A DNA stretch of 44,541 nt from Pseudomonas sp. AFG_SD02_1510_Pfu_092 (GTDB lineage: Bacteria; Pseudomonadota; Gammaproteobacteria; Pseudomonadales; Pseudomonadaceae), in NCBI RefSeq assembly GCF_003331055.1, contig NZ_PUQD01000047.1, forward strand, positions 1-44,541, given 5' to 3'. Below, in pieces: positions 32,712 to 42,605 of the stretch (position 1 is its first letter; each line of letters starts with the position of its first letter). A model generated the notes under the pieces. It saw only the letters and a list, made by a program, of their open reading frames with translations, searched no databases and was not told the DNA's origin. Made by a program: the position numbers and the translations under genes.

Positions 32712-33962
32712 ATGCAACGTTACTCGGGCTTCGGCCTTTTCAAGCACTCCCTCAGCCACCACGAGAACTGGCAGCGCATGTGGCGCACGCCAACCCCTAA
32801 AAAGGTCTACGACGTGGTTATCGTCGGCGGTGGCGGCCATGGCCTGGCCACGGCCTACTACCTGGCCAAAGAGCACGGCATCACCAACGTCGCGGTGATC
32901 GAGAAGGGCTACCTGGGCGGCGGCAACACCGCCCGTAACACCACCATCGTGCGTTCCAACTACCTGTGGGACGAGTCGGCGCACCTGTACGAGCACGCCA
33001 TGAAGCTGTGGGAGGGCCTGTCCCAGGACCTCAACTACAACGTGATGTTCTCCCAGCGCGGCGTCTACAACCTGTGCCACACCCTGCAGGACATGCGTGA
33101 CTCCGAGCGCCGGGTCAGCGCCAACCGCCTCAACGGCGTGGATGGCGAGCTGCTGAACACCGCCCAGGTCGCGGCCGAGATCCCGTACCTGGACTGCTCG
33201 AAGAACACCCGCTACCCGATCCTCGGTGCCACCGTGCAGCGCCGTGGCGGCGTGGCCCGTCACGACGCCGTGGCCTGGGGCTTCGCCCGTGCCGCCGACG
33301 CCCTCGGTGTGGACCTGATCCAGCAGACCGAAGTGATCGGCTTCCGCAAGGAAAACGGCGCGGTCATCGGTGTCGAAACCAACAAAGGCTTCATCGGCGC
33401 CAAGCGCGTCGGCGTGGTCACCGCCGGTAACTCCGGGCACATGGCCAAGCTGGCCGGCTTCCGACTGCCGCTGGAATCGCACCCGCTGCAAGCGCTGGTA
33501 TCCGAACCGATCAAGCCGATCATCGACAGCGTGATCATGTCCAACGCCGTACACGGCTACATCAGCCAGTCCGACAAGGGCGACCTGGTGATCGGTGCCG
33601 GTATCGACGGCTGGGTCGGCTACGGCCAGCGCGGTTCGTACCCGGTGATCGAGCACACCCTGCAGGCCATCGTCGAGATGTTCCCCAACCTCTCGCGCGT
33701 GCGCATGAACCGCCAGTGGGGCGGCATCGTCGATACCTCGCCGGACGCCTGCCCGATCATCACCAAGACCCCGGTCAAGAACATGTTCTTCAACTGCGGT
33801 TGGGGTACTGGCGGCTTCAAGGCGACCCCGGGTTCGGGCAACGTCTTCGCCGCGAGCCTGGCCAAGGGCGAAATGCACCCACTGGCCGCGCCGTTCTCCA
33901 TGGACCGTTTCTACAATGGCGCACTGATCGACGAACACGGCGCCGCCGCCGTCGCCCACTAA
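32712..33962 (+). CDS. soxB: Sarcosine oxidase beta subunit SoxB
   Basis: This is the catalytic subunit of heterotetrameric sarcosine oxidase, which demethylates sarcosine to glycine and transfers the methyl carbon to tetrahydrofolate. It is 416 aa. The FAD-binding GGGGHGLATAYYLA is at residues 39-52, followed by GGGNTARNTT. His184 in VARHDAVAWG corresponds to the histidine that covalently holds FMN in the Corynebacterium enzyme. Start 32712 follows TGGAG. It is in the order B-D-A-G. Confidence 0.95.
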   Translation: MQRYSGFGLFKHSLSHHENWQRMWRTPTPKKVYDVVIVGGGGHGLATAYYLAKEHGITNVAVIEKGYLGGGNTARNTTIVRSNYLWDESAHLYEHAMKLWEGLSQDLNYNVMFSQRGVYNLCHTLQDMRDSERRVSANRLNGVDGELLNTAQVAAEIPYLDCSKNTRYPILGATVQRRGGVARHDAVAWGFARAADALGVDLIQQTEVIGFRKENGAVIGVETNKGFIGAKRVGVVTAGNSGHMAKLAGFRLPLESHPLQALVSEPIKPIIDSVIMSNAVHGYISQSDKGDLVIGAGIDGWVGYGQRGSYPVIEHTLQAIVEMFPNLSRVRMNRQWGGIVDTSPDACPIITKTPVKNMFFNCGWGTGGFKATPGSGNVFAASLAKGEMHPLAAPFSMDRFYNGALIDEHGAAAVAH

Positions 33963-33976
33963 CCGGAGACACCGTC

Positions 33977-34312
33977 ATGTTGCATATTTTCTGTCCCCAC
34001 TGCGGCGAGCTGCGCTCCGAAGAAGAGTTCCACGCCTCTGGCCAGGCGCACATCGCCCGCCCGCTGGACCCCAACGCCTGCTCCGACGAGGAGTGGGGTA
34101 CCTACATGTTCTACCGTGACAACCCACGCGGTATTCACCACGAACTGTGGGACCACGTTGCCGGCTGCCGCCAGTACTTCAACGTCACTCGCGACACCGT
34201 GACCTACGAAATTCTGGAAACCTACAAGATTGGCGAGAAGCCGCAAGTGACCGCCAGCGGCAAGCAGAGCAGCGCCGCGTCGACCGTCAAAGGCCAAGGG
34301 GAAAAAGTATGA
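33977..34312 (+). CDS. soxD: Sarcosine oxidase delta subunit SoxD
   Basis: This small subunit (111 aa) binds zinc and completes the tetramer. The CPHC motif (residues 6-9) and DHVAGCRQYF near residue 65 supply the expected Zn ligands. It starts 14 bases after soxB (CCGGAGAC upstream) and its stop overlaps the soxA ATG (ATGA). An open frame extends upstream into soxB but is not used. Confidence 0.94.
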   Translation: MLHIFCPHCGELRSEEEFHASGQAHIARPLDPNACSDEEWGTYMFYRDNPRGIHHELWDHVAGCRQYFNVTRDTVTYEILETYKIGEKPQVTASGKQSSAASTVKGQGEKV

Positions 34313-37300
34313 GCCAGACCTATCGCCTCGCCAGCGGCGGCCGTATCGACCGCAGCAAGGTCCTGAACTTCAGCTTCAACGGCAAGACCTACCAGGGTTA
34401 TGCCGGTGACAGCCTGGCCGCCGCGTTGCTGGCCAACGGCGTCGACATCGTTGGCCGTAGCTTCAAGTACTCGCGCCCACGCGGCATCATCGCTGCCGGT
34501 ACCGAAGAGCCGAACGCCATCCTGCAGATCGGCTCCAGCGAAGCCACCCAGATCCCCAACGTGCGTGCCACCCAGCAGGCGCTGTACGCCGGGCTTGTCG
34601 CCACCAGCACCAACGGCTGGCCGAACGTCAACAACGACGTCATGGGCATCCTGGGCAAGGTGGGCGGCAGCATGATGCCGCCGGGCTTCTACTACAAAAC
34701 CTTCATGTACCCGAAATCGTTCTGGATGACTTACGAGAAGTACATCCGTAAAGCGGCAGGCCTTGGCCGTGCGCCGCTGCAGAACGATCCGGACAGCTAC
34801 GACTACATGAACCAGCACTGCGATGTGCTGATCGTCGGTGCCGGCCCTGCTGGCCTGGCCGCCGCGCTGGCCGCTGCCCGCAGCGGTGCCCGGGTGATCC
34901 TGGCTGACGAGCAGGAAGAGTTCGGCGGCAGCCTGCTCGACACCCGCGAAACCCTCGATGGCAAGCCTGCCACCGACTGGGTCAACGCCGTGGTCAAAGA
35001 GCTGGAAAGCCTGCCGGAAGTGACCCTGCTGCCACGCGCCACGGTCAACGGCTACCACGACCATAACTTCCTGACCATTCACGAGCGCCTCACCGACCAC
35101 CTCGGCGACCGCGCCCCGATCGGCCAGGTTCGCCACCGCGTGCACCGCGTGCGCGCCAAGCGTGTGGTGCTGGCTGCCGGTGCCCACGAGCGCCCGCTGG
35201 TGTATGGCAACAACGATGTGCCGGGCAACATGCTGGCCGGTGCGGTTTCTACCTACGTGCGCCGCTACGGCGTCGCCCCGGGGCGCAAGCTGGTGCTGTC
35301 GACCAACAACGACCACGCCTACCGCGCCGCGCTGGACTGGCACGACGCCGGCCTGCAAGTGGTCGCCATCGCCGACGCCCGCCACAACCCACGTGGCTCG
35401 CTGGTTGAAGAAGCGCGTGCGAAAGGCATCCGCATCCTCACCTCCAGCGCCGTGATCGAGGCCAAGGGCAGCAAGCACGTTACCGGCGCCCGTGTGGCCG
35501 CCATCGACGTACAGGCACACAAGGTCACCAGCCCGGGCGAAACCCTCGACTGCGACCTGATTGCCACTTCCGGTGGCTACAGCCCGGTCGTGCACCTGGC
35601 TTCGCACCTCGGTGGCCGCCCGGTATGGCGTGAAGACATCCTTGGCTTCGTGCCGGGCGACGCCCCGCAGAAACGCGAGTGCGTCGGCGGCATCAACGGC
35701 GTGTACGCCCTCGGCGACGTGATTGCCGACGGCTTCGAAGGCGGCGTTCGCGCGGCTACCGAAGCGGGCTTCAAAGCCACCGTTGGCAGCCTGCCGAAAA
35801 CCGTGGCGCGCAAGGAAGACGCCACTGTGGCGCTGTTCCAGGTGCCGCACGACAAAGGCACTGCCCGCGCACCCAAGCAGTTCGTCGACCAGCAGAACGA
35901 CGTCACCGCCGCGGCCATCGAACTGGCCACCCGCGAAGGCTTCGAGTCGGTCGAGCACGTAAAACGCTACACCGCGCTGGGCTTCGGTACCGACCAGGGC
36001 AAGCTGGGCAACATCAACGGCCTGGCCATCGCCGCCCGTTCGATGGGTATCACCATCCCGGAAATGGGCACCACCATGTTCCGCCCCAACTACACGCCGG
36101 TGACCTTCGGCGCGGTAGCGGGCCGTCACTGTGGCCACCTGTTCGAGCCGGTACGCTTCACCGCCCTGCATGCCTGGCACGTGAAGAACGGCGCCGAGTT
36201 CGAGGACGTCGGCCAGTGGAAGCGCCCATGGTACTTCCCGAAAGCCGGTGAAGACATCCACGCCGCCGTGGCCCGTGAATGCAAGGCCGTGCGCGACAGC
36301 GTGGGCCTGCTGGACGCTTCCACCCTGGGCAAGATCGACATCCAGGGCCCGGATGCGCGCGAGTTCCTCAACCGCATCTACACCAACGCCTGGACCAAGC
36401 TCGACGTGGGCAAGGCCCGCTACGGCCTGATGTGCAAGGAAGACGGCATGGTCTTCGACGACGGCGTGACCGCCTGCGTCGGCGACAACCACTTCATCAT
36501 GACCACCACCACGGGCGGCGCTGCGCGGGTACTGCAGTGGATGGAGCTGTACCACCAGACCGAATGGCCAGAGTTGAAGGTGTACTTCACCTCGGTGACC
36601 GACCACTGGGCGACCATGACCCTGTCTGGCCCGAACAGCCGCAAGCTGCTGAGCGAGCTGACCGACATCGACATGGACAAGGAAGCCTTCCCGTTCATGA
36701 CTTGGAAGGAAGGCAACGTCGGCGGCGTACCGGCCCGTGTGTTCCGTATCTCGTTCACCGGCGAGCTGTCGTACGAAGTCAACGTGCAGGCCAACTACGC
36801 CATGGGCGTGCTCGAGCAGATCATCGAGGCCGGCAAGAAGTACAACCTGACCCCGTATGGCACCGAGACCATGCACGTACTGCGTGCCGAGAAGGGCTTC
36901 ATCATCGTCGGCCAGGACACCGACGGCTCGATGAACCCCGATGACCTGAACATGAGCTGGTGCGTAGGCCGCAACAAGCCGTTCTCGTGGATCGGCCTGC
37001 GTGGCATGAACCGCGAAGACTGCGTGCGCGAGAACCGCAAGCAGCTGGTAGGCCTGAAGCCGATCGACCCGACCAAATGGCTGCCGGAAGGCGCCCAGCT
37101 GGTGTTCGATCCGAAGCAGCCGATCCCGATGGACATGGTTGGCCACGTCACCTCCAGCTACGCCTCCAACTCCCTGGGCTATTCGTTCGCCATGGGTGTG
37201 GTCAAGGGCGGCCTGAAGCGCATGGGCGAGCGTGTCTACTCGCCGCAGGCGGATGGCAGCGTGATCGAGGCGGAGATCGTGTCTTCGGTGTTCTTCGATC

Positions 37301-37326
37301 CGAAGGGTGAGCGGCAGAACGTCTAA
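34309..37326 (+). CDS. soxA: Sarcosine oxidase alpha subunit SoxA
   Basis: This 1005-aa subunit carries the NAD-binding and folate-binding parts of sarcosine oxidase. An N-terminal ferredoxin-like segment is followed by a Rossmann motif VGAGPAG (residues 176-182), and the C-terminal ~420 residues form a GcvT/aminomethyltransferase domain that receives the C1 unit. It overlaps soxD by 4 bases. Length and domain order match the tetrameric enzyme. A REP pair separates it from soxG. Confidence 0.95.
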   Translation: MSQTYRLASGGRIDRSKVLNFSFNGKTYQGYAGDSLAAALLANGVDIVGRSFKYSRPRGIIAAGTEEPNAILQIGSSEATQIPNVRATQQALYAGLVATSTNGWPNVNNDVMGILGKVGGSMMPPGFYYKTFMYPKSFWMTYEKYIRKAAGLGRAPLQNDPDSYDYMNQHCDVLIVGAGPAGLAAALAAARSGARVILADEQEEFGGSLLDTRETLDGKPATDWVNAVVKELESLPEVTLLPRATVNGYHDHNFLTIHERLTDHLGDRAPIGQVRHRVHRVRAKRVVLAAGAHERPLVYGNNDVPGNMLAGAVSTYVRRYGVAPGRKLVLSTNNDHAYRAALDWHDAGLQVVAIADARHNPRGSLVEEARAKGIRILTSSAVIEAKGSKHVTGARVAAIDVQAHKVTSPGETLDCDLIATSGGYSPVVHLASHLGGRPVWREDILGFVPGDAPQKRECVGGINGVYALGDVIADGFEGGVRAATEAGFKATVGSLPKTVARKEDATVALFQVPHDKGTARAPKQFVDQQNDVTAAAIELATREGFESVEHVKRYTALGFGTDQGKLGNINGLAIAARSMGITIPEMGTTMFRPNYTPVTFGAVAGRHCGHLFEPVRFTALHAWHVKNGAEFEDVGQWKRPWYFPKAGEDIHAAVARECKAVRDSVGLLDASTLGKIDIQGPDAREFLNRIYTNAWTKLDVGKARYGLMCKEDGMVFDDGVTACVGDNHFIMTTTTGGAARVLQWMELYHQTEWPELKVYFTSVTDHWATMTLSGPNSRKLLSELTDIDMDKEAFPFMTWKEGNVGGVPARVFRISFTGELSYEVNVQANYAMGVLEQIIEAGKKYNLTPYGTETMHVLRAEKGFIIVGQDTDGSMNPDDLNMSWCVGRNKPFSWIGLRGMNREDCVRENRKQLVGLKPIDPTKWLPEGAQLVFDPKQPIPMDMVGHVTSSYASNSLGYSFAMGVVKGGLKRMGERVYSPQADGSVIEAEIVSSVFFDPKGERQNV

Positions 37327-37368
37327 GGCCCCCGGCACCAACCGGTGTCGGGCGTGGAATGAGGTCGC

Positions 37369-37442
37369 TGTGGGAGCGGGCGTGCCCGCGAAGAGGGCGG
37401 TGAATTCAACATCGCATTCGCGGGCATGCCCGCTCCCACAGG
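37369..37442. repeat. REP pair between soxA and soxG
   Basis: Two facing REP copies lie in the 171-bp gap inside the sox operon. They may lower soxG/purU relative to the subunits upstream. Confidence 0.87.
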
Positions 37443-37497
37443 ATGGCCGTCTCCCGCAGGCATCGTGGTCGAATCCAGAATTCAAGGCAGGTAAGAA

Positions 37498-38130
37498 ATG
37501 AGCGCTATCAACGTCTTCCAGCAAAACCCCGGCGCCGAGGCCAAGGCCCAGTCGCCACTGCACCACGCCGACCTGGCCAGCCTGGTTGGCAAAGGCCGCA
37601 AGAACGCAGGCGTGACCCTGCGTGAACGCAAGTTCCTCGGTCACCTGACCATCCGTGGCGACGGCCACGACCCGGAATTCGCCGCCGGCGTGCACAAGGC
37701 CCTGGGCCTGGAGCTGCCCGTGGCCCTGACCGTGGTCGCCAACAAGGAAATGTCGCTGCAATGGATGGGGCCTGACGAGTGGCTGCTGATCGTCCCGGGC
37801 GGCCAGGAAGTTGCGGTCGAGCTGAAGCTGCGTGCTGCCCTCGAAGGCCAGCATATCCAGGTGGTCAATGTCAGCGGCGGGCAAAGCCTGCTGGAACTGC
37901 GCGGCCCGAACGTGCGCGAAGTGCTGATGAAGTCCACCAGCTATGATGTACACCCGAACAACTTCCCGGTGGGCAAGGCTGTCGGCACGGTGTTCGCCAA
38001 GTCGCAGCTGGTGATCCGCCGCACCGCCGAAGACACCTGGGAACTGGTGATTCGCCGCAGCTTCGCCGACTACTGGTGGCTGTGGCTGCAGGACGCTTCG
38101 GCCGAGTACGGCCTGAGCATCGAGGCCTAA
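37498..38130 (+). CDS. soxG: Sarcosine oxidase gamma subunit SoxG
   Basis: This 210-aa subunit, related to the GcvT fold, completes the sarcosine oxidase tetramer. Recognisable segments are QWMGPDEWLLIV (about residues 84-95) and GQSLLELRGPNVREVLMK (about 127-144). The ribosome site GGTAAG lies just before ATG. purU starts 12 bases after its stop. Confidence 0.94.
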   Translation: MSAINVFQQNPGAEAKAQSPLHHADLASLVGKGRKNAGVTLRERKFLGHLTIRGDGHDPEFAAGVHKALGLELPVALTVVANKEMSLQWMGPDEWLLIVPGGQEVAVELKLRAALEGQHIQVVNVSGGQSLLELRGPNVREVLMKSTSYDVHPNNFPVGKAVGTVFAKSQLVIRRTAEDTWELVIRRSFADYWWLWLQDASAEYGLSIEA

Positions 38131-38142
38131 GGAGAGCAGAAC

Positions 38143-39000
38143 ATGAGTCGGGCACCGGATACCTGGATTCTCACCGCCGATTGCCCGAGCATGCTCGGCA
38201 CCGTCGATGTGGTGACGCGTTATCTCTACGAGCAGCGTTGCTACGTGACGGAGCACCACTCCTTCGATGACCGGCTGTCGGGGCGTTTCTTCATTCGCGT
38301 GGAGTTCCGCCAGCCGGACGATTTCGACGAGGCCGGCTTCCGTGCCGGCCTGGCCGAGCGCAGCGACGCGTTCGGCATGGCCTTCGAGCTGACCGCACCG
38401 AATCATCGCCCCAAGGTGGTGATCATGGTGTCCAAGGCCGACCACTGCCTGAACGACCTGCTGTATCGCCAGCGCATCGGCCAGCTGGCCATGGACGTGG
38501 TGGCGGTGGTGTCCAACCACCCGGACCTCGAACCCCTGGCGCACTGGCACAAGATTCCCTACTACCACTTTGCCCTCGACCCGAAGGACAAGCCAGCGCA
38601 AGAGCGCAAGGTGGTCCAGGTGATCGAAGAAACCGGGGCCGAGCTGGTGGTGCTTGCCCGTTACATGCAGGTGCTGTCGCCTGAGCTGTGCCGGCGCCTG
38701 GATGGCTGGGCGATCAACATTCATCACTCGCTGTTGCCGGGGTTCAAAGGCGCCAAGCCTTACCACCAGGCGTACAACAAGGGCGTGAAGATGGTCGGTG
38801 CCACCGCGCACTACATCAACAACGACCTCGACGAAGGGCCGATCATCGCCCAGGGCGTCGAAGTGGTGGACCACAGCCATTACCCGGAAGACCTGATTGC
38901 CAAAGGGCGCGACATCGAGTGCCTGACCCTGGCGCGGGCGGTGGGGTATCACATCGAGCGGCGGGTGTTCCTCAACGCCAACCGGACGGTCGTTCTCTAA
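38143..39000 (+). CDS. purU: Formyltetrahydrofolate deformylase PurU
   Basis: This enzyme hydrolyses 10-formyl-THF to formate and THF, regenerating THF for sarcosine oxidase (285 aa). It has an N-terminal ACT domain (about residues 8-85) and a C-terminal formyltransferase domain with Asn192, His194 (INIHHS) and Asp230 (NNDLDEGP), the same 36-residue His-Asp spacing as PurN. AAGGAG lies 9 bases before ATG. Its place in the sox operon explains the need to remove one-carbon excess. Confidence 0.95.
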   Translation: MSRAPDTWILTADCPSMLGTVDVVTRYLYEQRCYVTEHHSFDDRLSGRFFIRVEFRQPDDFDEAGFRAGLAERSDAFGMAFELTAPNHRPKVVIMVSKADHCLNDLLYRQRIGQLAMDVVAVVSNHPDLEPLAHWHKIPYYHFALDPKDKPAQERKVVQVIEETGAELVVLARYMQVLSPELCRRLDGWAINIHHSLLPGFKGAKPYHQAYNKGVKMVGATAHYINNDLDEGPIIAQGVEVVDHSHYPEDLIAKGRDIECLTLARAVGYHIERRVFLNANRTVVL

Positions 39001-39011
39001 TAACCTGTACC

Positions 39012-39105
39012 GGCCTCTTCGCGGCTAAAGCCGCTCCCACAGGGTTTGTGCAGTCTTGAAGACTGGCTCAGTACCTGTGGGAGCGGCTTTAGCCGCGAAG
39101 AGGCC
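39012..39105. repeat. REP pair between purU and fdhA
   Basis: Two facing copies of the variant GGCCTCTTCGCGGCTAAAGCC type are separated by about 32 bases. Confidence 0.85.
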
Positions 39106-39154
39106 AGCACAGGCCGCCACCTTTGTTTGCCCCATATCTTCCAACGACAACCCT

Positions 39155-39180
39155 GCCGCTAAAAGGCATCTCCCTGTCGT
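39155..39180 (+). promoter_or_regulatory. Candidate GbdR-type site before fdhA
   Basis: TGCCGC (39155-39160) and TGTCGT (39175-39180) are spaced 20 bp, similar to TGACGC and TGTCGT (21 bp) before the dgc operon. A possible -10 (GTATCAGG at about 39202) follows. GbdR control is inferred. Confidence 0.35.
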
Positions 39181-39304
39181 TCCCAGTCAGTGCATCTCGC
39201 CGTATCAGGCCCACAATTCCCTGCATTCCAGTAACACCTGCCGCCCATGGATGGCGGCGCGTTCAACCACCGCTGCATAAATAAAAATCAAGCGAGGTAA
39301 GAGC

Positions 39305-40504
39305 ATGTCTGGCAATCGTGGAGTGGTATATCTCGGCGCCGGCAAGGTCGAGGTGCAGAAGATCGACTACCCGAAAATGCAGGACCCACGCGGCAAGAAG
39401 ATCGAGCACGGCGTGATCCTGAAGGTGGTCTCCACCAACATCTGCGGCTCCGACCAGCACATGGTCCGTGGCCGCACCACTGCCCAGGTCGGCCTGGTCC
39501 TGGGCCACGAAATTACCGGTGAAATCGTCGAGAAAGGCAGCGACGTCGAGCGCATGCAGATCGGCGACCTGGTCTCGGTACCCTTCAACGTTGCCTGCGG
39601 CCGCTGCCGCTCCTGCAAAGAGATGCACACCGGCGTCTGCCTCACCGTCAACCCGGCGCGCGCCGGCGGTGCCTACGGTTATGTCGACATGGGCGACTGG
39701 ACCGGCGGCCAGGCCGAATACGTGCTGGTGCCGTACGCCGACTTCAACCTGCTGAAACTGCCCGAGCGCGACAAGGCCATGGAGAAGATCCGTGACCTGA
39801 CCTGCCTGTCCGACATTCTGCCGACCGGCTACCACGGTGCCGTGACCGCTGGCGTAGGCCCAGGCAGCACCGTCTACGTTGCCGGTGCCGGCCCGGTCGG
39901 CCTGGCCGCCGCTGCCTCGGCGCGCCTGCTGGGCGCTGCCTGCGTGATCGTCGGTGACCTCAACCCGGCCCGCCTGGCTCACGCCAAGTCCCAGGGCTTC
40001 GAAGTGGTCGACCTGTCCAAGGACACCCCGCTGCACGAGCAGATCGTCGACATCCTCGGCGAGCCGGAAGTGGACTGCGCTGTCGATGCCGTAGGCTTCG
40101 AAGCCCGTGGCCACGGTCACGAAGGTGCCAAGCACGAAGCGCCAGCCACCGTGCTGAACTCGCTGATGCAGGTGACCCGCGTGGCCGGCAACATCGGTAT
40201 CCCGGGCCTGTACGTGACCGAAGACCCGGGCGCGGTGGATGCCGCCGCCAAGATCGGCGCGCTGAGCATCCGCTTCGGCCTCGGTTGGGCCAAGTCGCAC
40301 AGCTTCCACACCGGCCAGACCCCGACCATGAAGTACAACCGCCAGCTGATGCAGGCGATCATGTGGGACCGCATCAACATTGCCGAAGTGGTGGGCGTGC
40401 AGGTGATCAACCTGGATCAGGCGCCGGAAGGCTATGGCGAGTTCGATGCAGGTGTGCCGAAGAAGTTCGTGATCGACCCGCACAAGATGTGGGGCGCTGC
40501 CTGA
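39305..40504 (+). CDS. fdhA: Glutathione-independent formaldehyde dehydrogenase FdhA
   Basis: This zinc, NAD-dependent enzyme oxidises the formaldehyde released by GbcAB and the later demethylations (399 aa, family of P. putida formaldehyde dehydrogenase). Catalytic Zn ligands Cys47 (NICGSD), His68 (GHEI) and Asp170, structural Zn ligands Cys98, Cys101, Cys104 and Cys112, and NAD motif GAGPVG (194-199) are all present at the offset of one from the crystallised enzyme. GAGGTAAG precedes ATG. An intrinsic terminator follows. Confidence 0.96.
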   Translation: MSGNRGVVYLGAGKVEVQKIDYPKMQDPRGKKIEHGVILKVVSTNICGSDQHMVRGRTTAQVGLVLGHEITGEIVEKGSDVERMQIGDLVSVPFNVACGRCRSCKEMHTGVCLTVNPARAGGAYGYVDMGDWTGGQAEYVLVPYADFNLLKLPERDKAMEKIRDLTCLSDILPTGYHGAVTAGVGPGSTVYVAGAGPVGLAAAASARLLGAACVIVGDLNPARLAHAKSQGFEVVDLSKDTPLHEQIVDILGEPEVDCAVDAVGFEARGHGHEGAKHEAPATVLNSLMQVTRVAGNIGIPGLYVTEDPGAVDAAAKIGALSIRFGLGWAKSHSFHTGQTPTMKYNRQLMQAIMWDRINIAEVVGVQVINLDQAPEGYGEFDAGVPKKFVIDPHKMWGAA

Positions 40505-40523
40505 TCGCGTGATGTAACGAAGG

Positions 40524-40547
40524 GCCCCTCAATCTGAGGGGCTTTTT
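40524..40547 (+). terminator. Rho-independent terminator after fdhA
   Basis: A 7-bp stem GCCCCTC (40524-40530), loop AATCT, GAGGGGC (40536-40542) and then TTTTT ends 43 bases past the fdhA stop. Confidence 0.92.
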
Positions 40548-40655
40548 GATGGCTGCTCGTGCAAAACGGCTCGACAGCCGGGTCGGAACAAACGTGCAAC
40601 CCGTCAGTCCAAACCCTCGTTTCCCAGGCCATCCCGGCCGACGAGGTCCCTCCCG

Positions 40656-41231
40656 ATGAAAGCACTCACCCTGGCAACCCTGATGACGCTGGCCGCAAGC
40701 CCGGTGTTCGCCTTCAACCTCAGCGACGCCGCCAACGCCGTCTCCGCCATGCAGAACCAGCAGCAACAAGGTCAGGTGCAGGCGCCCGAAGGGCAGGCCA
40801 ATCTCCTCAATACCTTGGGCAGCCAGTTGAACATCACCCCTGAACAGGCCGTGGGAGGGGCAGGGGCCATGCTCGGGCTGGCGCGCAATAACCTCAGCAG
40901 TGACGACTATGGCCAGCTGACCAAGGCTGTGCCGGGTCTGGACCTGCTGTCAGGCGCCAATCTCTTGGGCGGGCTCAGCGGGTTGGGTGAATTGCTGGGC
41001 AACGACAAGGGCAGCCAGTCGGCCCTGGACAAAGCGCTGGGCAACGATGTGCAGAACCGCAGCGATCTGGACAATGCGTTCAAGGCACTGGGGATGGATA
41101 CCGGGATGATCGGCCAGTTTGCCCCGTTGATTCTGCAGTACCTGGGGCAACAGGGGATTGCGAGGTCGTTGTTGCAGAATCTGGGGAGTTTGTGGACTAC
41201 ACCAGCGCCTTTGACCCAACCTTCGGTCTGA
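40656..41231 (+). CDS. Exported DUF2780-like protein
   Basis: This 191-aa protein has a signal peptide (MKALTLATLMTLAASPVFA) followed by a glutamine-rich stretch and a Gly/Leu-rich helical domain (NITPEQAVGGAGAMLGLARNNLS..., shortened) typical of DUF2780. It is probably periplasmic. It is convergent with the downstream permease. Its function is unknown. The ribosome site GAGGTCCC lies just before ATG. Confidence 0.8.
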   Translation: MKALTLATLMTLAASPVFAFNLSDAANAVSAMQNQQQQGQVQAPEGQANLLNTLGSQLNITPEQAVGGAGAMLGLARNNLSSDDYGQLTKAVPGLDLLSGANLLGGLSGLGELLGNDKGSQSALDKALGNDVQNRSDLDNAFKALGMDTGMIGQFAPLILQYLGQQGIARSLLQNLGSLWTTPAPLTQPSV

Positions 41232-41255
41232 GGGGTTGCAGGGCATGACGGCTGG

Positions 41256-42605
41256 TCAGGCAGCTTCCGTAAAGTCCACCAGCCGCACCGGGCGGCGGAA
41301 GCCGGCGGTCAGTACTGCCAGGTACGCCAGGCCCAGGGCAAACCAGCACAGGCCAATCACCAGGGTCAGCGCCGACAGGCTGGTCCATAGCCACAAGGTC
41401 AGCGCCAACCCCACCAGCGGCACCAGGCCATAGCACAGCAACCCTTTGAGGTTACGCTGCGCCCTGTCGCCCATCAGGTGAGTCTTCACCACCGCCAGGT
41501 TCACCGCCGAAAACGCCACCAGCGCACCAAAGCTGATCAGCGAGGCGAGGGTAGCCAGGTCGATCACCAACGCCAGCAGCGAAAACGCCGACACCAGCGC
41601 AATGGCAAACACCGGGGTGCCAAAACGCGGCGACAGGTAGCCGAAGCTGCGCCGTGGCAGCACGTTGTCGCGCCCCATGGTGAACAGGATGCGCGACACC
41701 GCCGCCTGCGAGGCCAGCGCCGAACCCAGGCTGCCGGCAACGAACGCGGCAGTGAAGAAGTTGGCCAGAAACTGCCCACCCGCCTTGAACATCACTTCGT
41801 TGGCCGCCGCATCGGCATTGGCGAAGCTGCTGCCCGGCAACACCAGTTGGCTGACGTAGGCCAGCACGGTGAACAACACGCCGGCGAACAGCGTGGTGAG
41901 GATGATCGCCCGGGGCACATCACGGCGGGCATCGCGGCATTCTTCAGCCAGGGTAGAGACCGCATCGAAGCCGAGGAACGACAGGCACAGCACCGCCGCA
42001 CCCGCCATCAGGGCGCCGAAGCCGGGCTGCGAACCGTCACCGCGCAGCGGCGCCAGCAAGTCCAGTGGCTGGCCGGCCAGCGATTGGCACGACAACGCGA
42101 CGAACACCACGATGAAGACGATCTGCGCGCCGACGATCAGGTTGCTGGTCTTCGCCACCGAGTGGATGCCGACCACGTTGAGCACGGTAACCAGGGCGAT
42201 CGAGGCCAGTGCAATTGACCACGCCGGGATGGCCGGGAAGGCGATGTTGAGGAACAGGCCGATCAGCAGATAGTTGATCATCGGCAGGAACAGGTAATCC
42301 AGCAACAGCGACCAGCCGGCGAGAAAGCCGACGTTGGGGCCGAAGGCCATGTTGGTGTAGGAGTACGCGGAGCCCGCGACCGGGAAGCGCTTGACCATGA
42401 AGCTGTAGGACGCGGCGGTGAACAGCATGGCCACCAAGGTGACCATGTAGGCGCTGGCGGTGCGGCCGCCGGTGAGTTCGGTGACGATGCCGTAGGTGGT
42501 GAAGATGGTCAGCGGGACCATGTACACCAGGCCGAAGAACACTAGGGCGGGCAGGCCGAGAACACGGCGAAGCTGGGCGGGGGCGGAGCTGGGTGGGTTG
42601 GCCAT
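41256..42605 (-). CDS. APC-family amino acid/polyamine permease
   Basis: This 449-aa membrane transporter belongs to the amino acid-polyamine-organocation superfamily, with about 12 transmembrane helices and the N-terminal LGLPALVFFGLVYMVP and MAFGPNVGFLAGW segments typical of it. The start at 42605 is chosen because upstream frames run into a REP pair; the ribosome site there (TGGATC) is weak. The substrate cannot be named from sequence. It may not belong to the betaine system. Confidence 0.88.
   Translation of the reverse strand: MANPPSSAPAQLRRVLGLPALVFFGLVYMVPLTIFTTYGIVTELTGGRTASAYMVTLVAMLFTAASYSFMVKRFPVAGSAYSYTNMAFGPNVGFLAGWSLLLDYLFLPMINYLLIGLFLNIAFPAIPAWSIALASIALVTVLNVVGIHSVAKTSNLIVGAQIVFIVVFVALSCQSLAGQPLDLLAPLRGDGSQPGFGALMAGAAVLCLSFLGFDAVSTLAEECRDARRDVPRAIILTTLFAGVLFTVLAYVSQLVLPGSSFANADAAANEVMFKAGGQFLANFFTAAFVAGSLGSALASQAAVSRILFTMGRDNVLPRRSFGYLSPRFGTPVFAIALVSAFSLLALVIDLATLASLISFGALVAFSAVNLAVVKTHLMGDRAQRNLKGLLCYGLVPLVGLALTLWLWTSLSALTLVIGLCWFALGLAYLAVLTAGFRRPVRLVDFTEAA

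Larger units (their letters stand above)
39001..39304. other. Intergenic region purU / fdhA
   Basis: This 304-bp gap holds a REP pair (39012-39105) and the fdhA promoter area with candidate GbdR half-sites (39155-39180). No other gene is seen. GAGGTAAG lies just before the fdhA ATG. Confidence 0.5.

Noticed and set aside
34222..38952. Very long open frame on the minus strand opposite soxA, soxG and purU
   Set aside because: It is an antisense shadow caused by high third-position GC. The plus-strand genes have clear families and ribosome sites, and the minus frame has no recognisable domain.
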